From an endosymbiont of Bathymodiolus septemdierum str. Myojin knoll (GTDB lineage Bacteria; Pseudomonadota; Gammaproteobacteria; PS1; Pseudothioglobaceae): a stretch of 64,000 nt of DNA. The stretch is from NCBI RefSeq assembly GCF_001547755.1, contig NZ_AP013042.1:682001-746000 (forward strand). Reading direction: 5' to 3'. Position 1 is the first letter of the stretch. Every line of letters begins with the position of its first letter. The notes below the pieces were generated by a model. The model had not been told where the DNA came from, ran no database searches, and was given only the letters and a program-made list of their open reading frames with translations. Shown piece after piece: positions 63,028-64,000 of the stretch. The position numbers and the translations under genes were made by a program.

Positions 63028-64000
63028 TTAGGTCTTTCCCACAAAAGAAAGTTGTTCCTTTTTAGCAAATTCGGTAAATGCTTCGGCTATTCCATCGTTT
63101 GTAATTCCATCATGATTAAATAAATCGTGGTCAATAATTAAATGGTCGTGTTTGTCTAACTTGTTTGAACCATCATCATTTTTAACATAGATTTTTTCGC
63201 CTGAATTGTCTTTGCTAGGCTTGGACATGGTGGCAAAAAAGATATTGTAGTCATCAGTTTTGGGGCATAATTCATCATCCCATTTTTGCACCAATAAAAC
63301 ACTGGTTTTTGTGCCTGTGTGTGGCTTAAACACATTGCCATGAAGTCCTACAACTGCTAATATCCTACAACGCTCGGCGATAAAATCACGGATATTTTTA
63401 TCACTAGAATTATTAAATCTACCTTGTGGCAAAACTACTGCCATTCGTCCGCCACTTTTTAGCATATCAAGATTGCGTTCAATAAAAAGTATATCTCTGC
63501 CTACTTTGGTTTGATATTTACCATTGGGTTTTTTACCTAGTTCGTAACGATGCAAAATTCTACCTTCTTTGATGTCTCCTGCAAAAGGCGGATTTGCCAT
63601 AACGATATCAAAGTTAAATTCTTTATTTTCTTTTTTAACTTTTCTTAATTTTTTAAGTCTTTTCCAGCCTTCAAAATAGGTATCTTGCCAGTCTTCGTCT
63701 TTGGCATTTTCATCCCATCTTTCAAAATCAAGTGAGTTCATATTTAAAACATTAGTATGTCCATCACCTGCGATAATGTTTAGCATTCTTGCTACTCGCA
63801 CTGATTTTTTGTCAAAATCAATGCCAAATACTTTTTCTTTTACATAATTTAATGCCCTAGGGTGTTTTTCTTCTGCTGTGAATAAGTGGCTTTCTGTAAT
63901 ACCTTCGTCTTGATATATTTTTTTCCACACTTCAAAAACACTATGAATAGGAAAACCACAACTACCTGCTGCGGTATCAATCATTGTTTCATATTCTTGT
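63028..64000 (-). CDS. hsdM: Type I restriction-modification methyltransferase HsdM (partial)
   Basis: HsdM methylates adenine in the target half-sites. The visible C-terminal part (more than 320 residues) carries the SAM motif I region DTAAGSCGFP, FGIDFDKKSVRVARM and the N6-adenine catalytic motif IVMANPPFAG. The frame continues past the right edge of the window, as residues QEYET precede the first internal Met, so the N terminus is outside. hsdR is not seen and would be expected further right or elsewhere. Confidence 0.93.
   Translation of the reverse strand, partial: QEYETMIDTAAGSCGFPIHSVFEVWKKIYQDEGITESHLFTAEEKHPRALNYVKEKVFGIDFDKKSVRVARMLNIIAGDGHTNVLNMNSLDFERWDENAKDEDWQDTYFEGWKRLKKLRKVKKENKEFNFDIVMANPPFAGDIKEGRILHRYELGKKPNGKYQTKVGRDILFIERNLDMLKSGGRMAVVLPQGRFNNSSDKNIRDFIAERCRILAVVGLHGNVFKPHTGTKTSVLLVQKWDDELCPKTDDYNIFFATMSKPSKDNSGEKIYVKNDDGSNKLDKHDHLIIDHDLFNHDGITNDGIAEAFTEFAKKEQLSFVGKT

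Overview
The window looks like the chromosome of an AT-rich gammaproteobacterium. Housekeeping gene order is gammaproteobacterial: hflK-hflC-hisZ-purA-rnr, lptD-surA-rlmB, fabH-plsX-rpmF-yceD and serC-serA-pheA-hisC-tyrA-aroA. Several genes hint at a chemolithoautotrophic sulfur oxidiser, perhaps of the SUP05/Thioglobus group or a bivalve symbiont relative. These are a cysteine-free DsrC-like protein (RspA type), three paralogous Gly/Asn/Trp-rich secreted proteins that resemble sulfur globule proteins, and a CbbY-type sugar-bisphosphate phosphatase. The lineage is an inference; no rRNA is present to test it.

Layout. 1-2.5 kb: tRNA-Arg, a Sel1 protein, pyrF, then tRNA-Val whose 3' end is repeated four more times in a 97-bp tandem array, and the first globule-like gene. 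2.5-26.3 kb: ordinary core genes (ubiM-like, glnD, trxA, rho, lptF, queF, pcnB, xseB-ispA, the fatty-acid/L32 cluster, lptD with an unusually small SurA, hflKC, hisZ, purA, rnr), with one MITE-like element at 7.15 kb. 26.6-30.16 kb: a complete two-gene integron cassette with an attC site and no integrase, inserted exactly at the waaA stop codon. It carries a RecQ helicase fused to a phosphoribosyltransferase domain, and a DprA-like protein. 30.2-41.8 kb: core metabolism (waaA, obgE, proB, folK, panBC, nfuA, thiL, dksA, cbbY, ilvA, rimI, icd) interrupted by a small scarred locus at 39.6 kb.

41.9-44.3 kb: two more globule-like genes, tRNA-Asn, a predicted orphan small RNA and a decayed IS1595-type element with a perfect 8-bp target duplication. 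44.3-48.1 kb: a cobalamin salvage operon under a B12 riboswitch (btuB, a PP-loop ATPase that appears to start at ATA, btuM, cobO). 48.1-54.7 kb: a serine/aromatic amino acid/histidine operon. 54.7-60.1 kb: rspA, lepB, parBA, ctpA, mlaC-like and an ArsR regulator. From tRNA-Arg(CCG) at 60.1 kb to the right edge: an accessory region with an HTH protein, a HEPN-domain protein, hsdS and a partial hsdM of a type I restriction-modification locus.

The most interesting systems are the RecQ-PRTase/DprA cassette (probably a phage-defence or toxin-antitoxin module), the tRNA-Val repeat array, the HEPN gene in the restriction locus, the globule-like family and the predicted small RNA.
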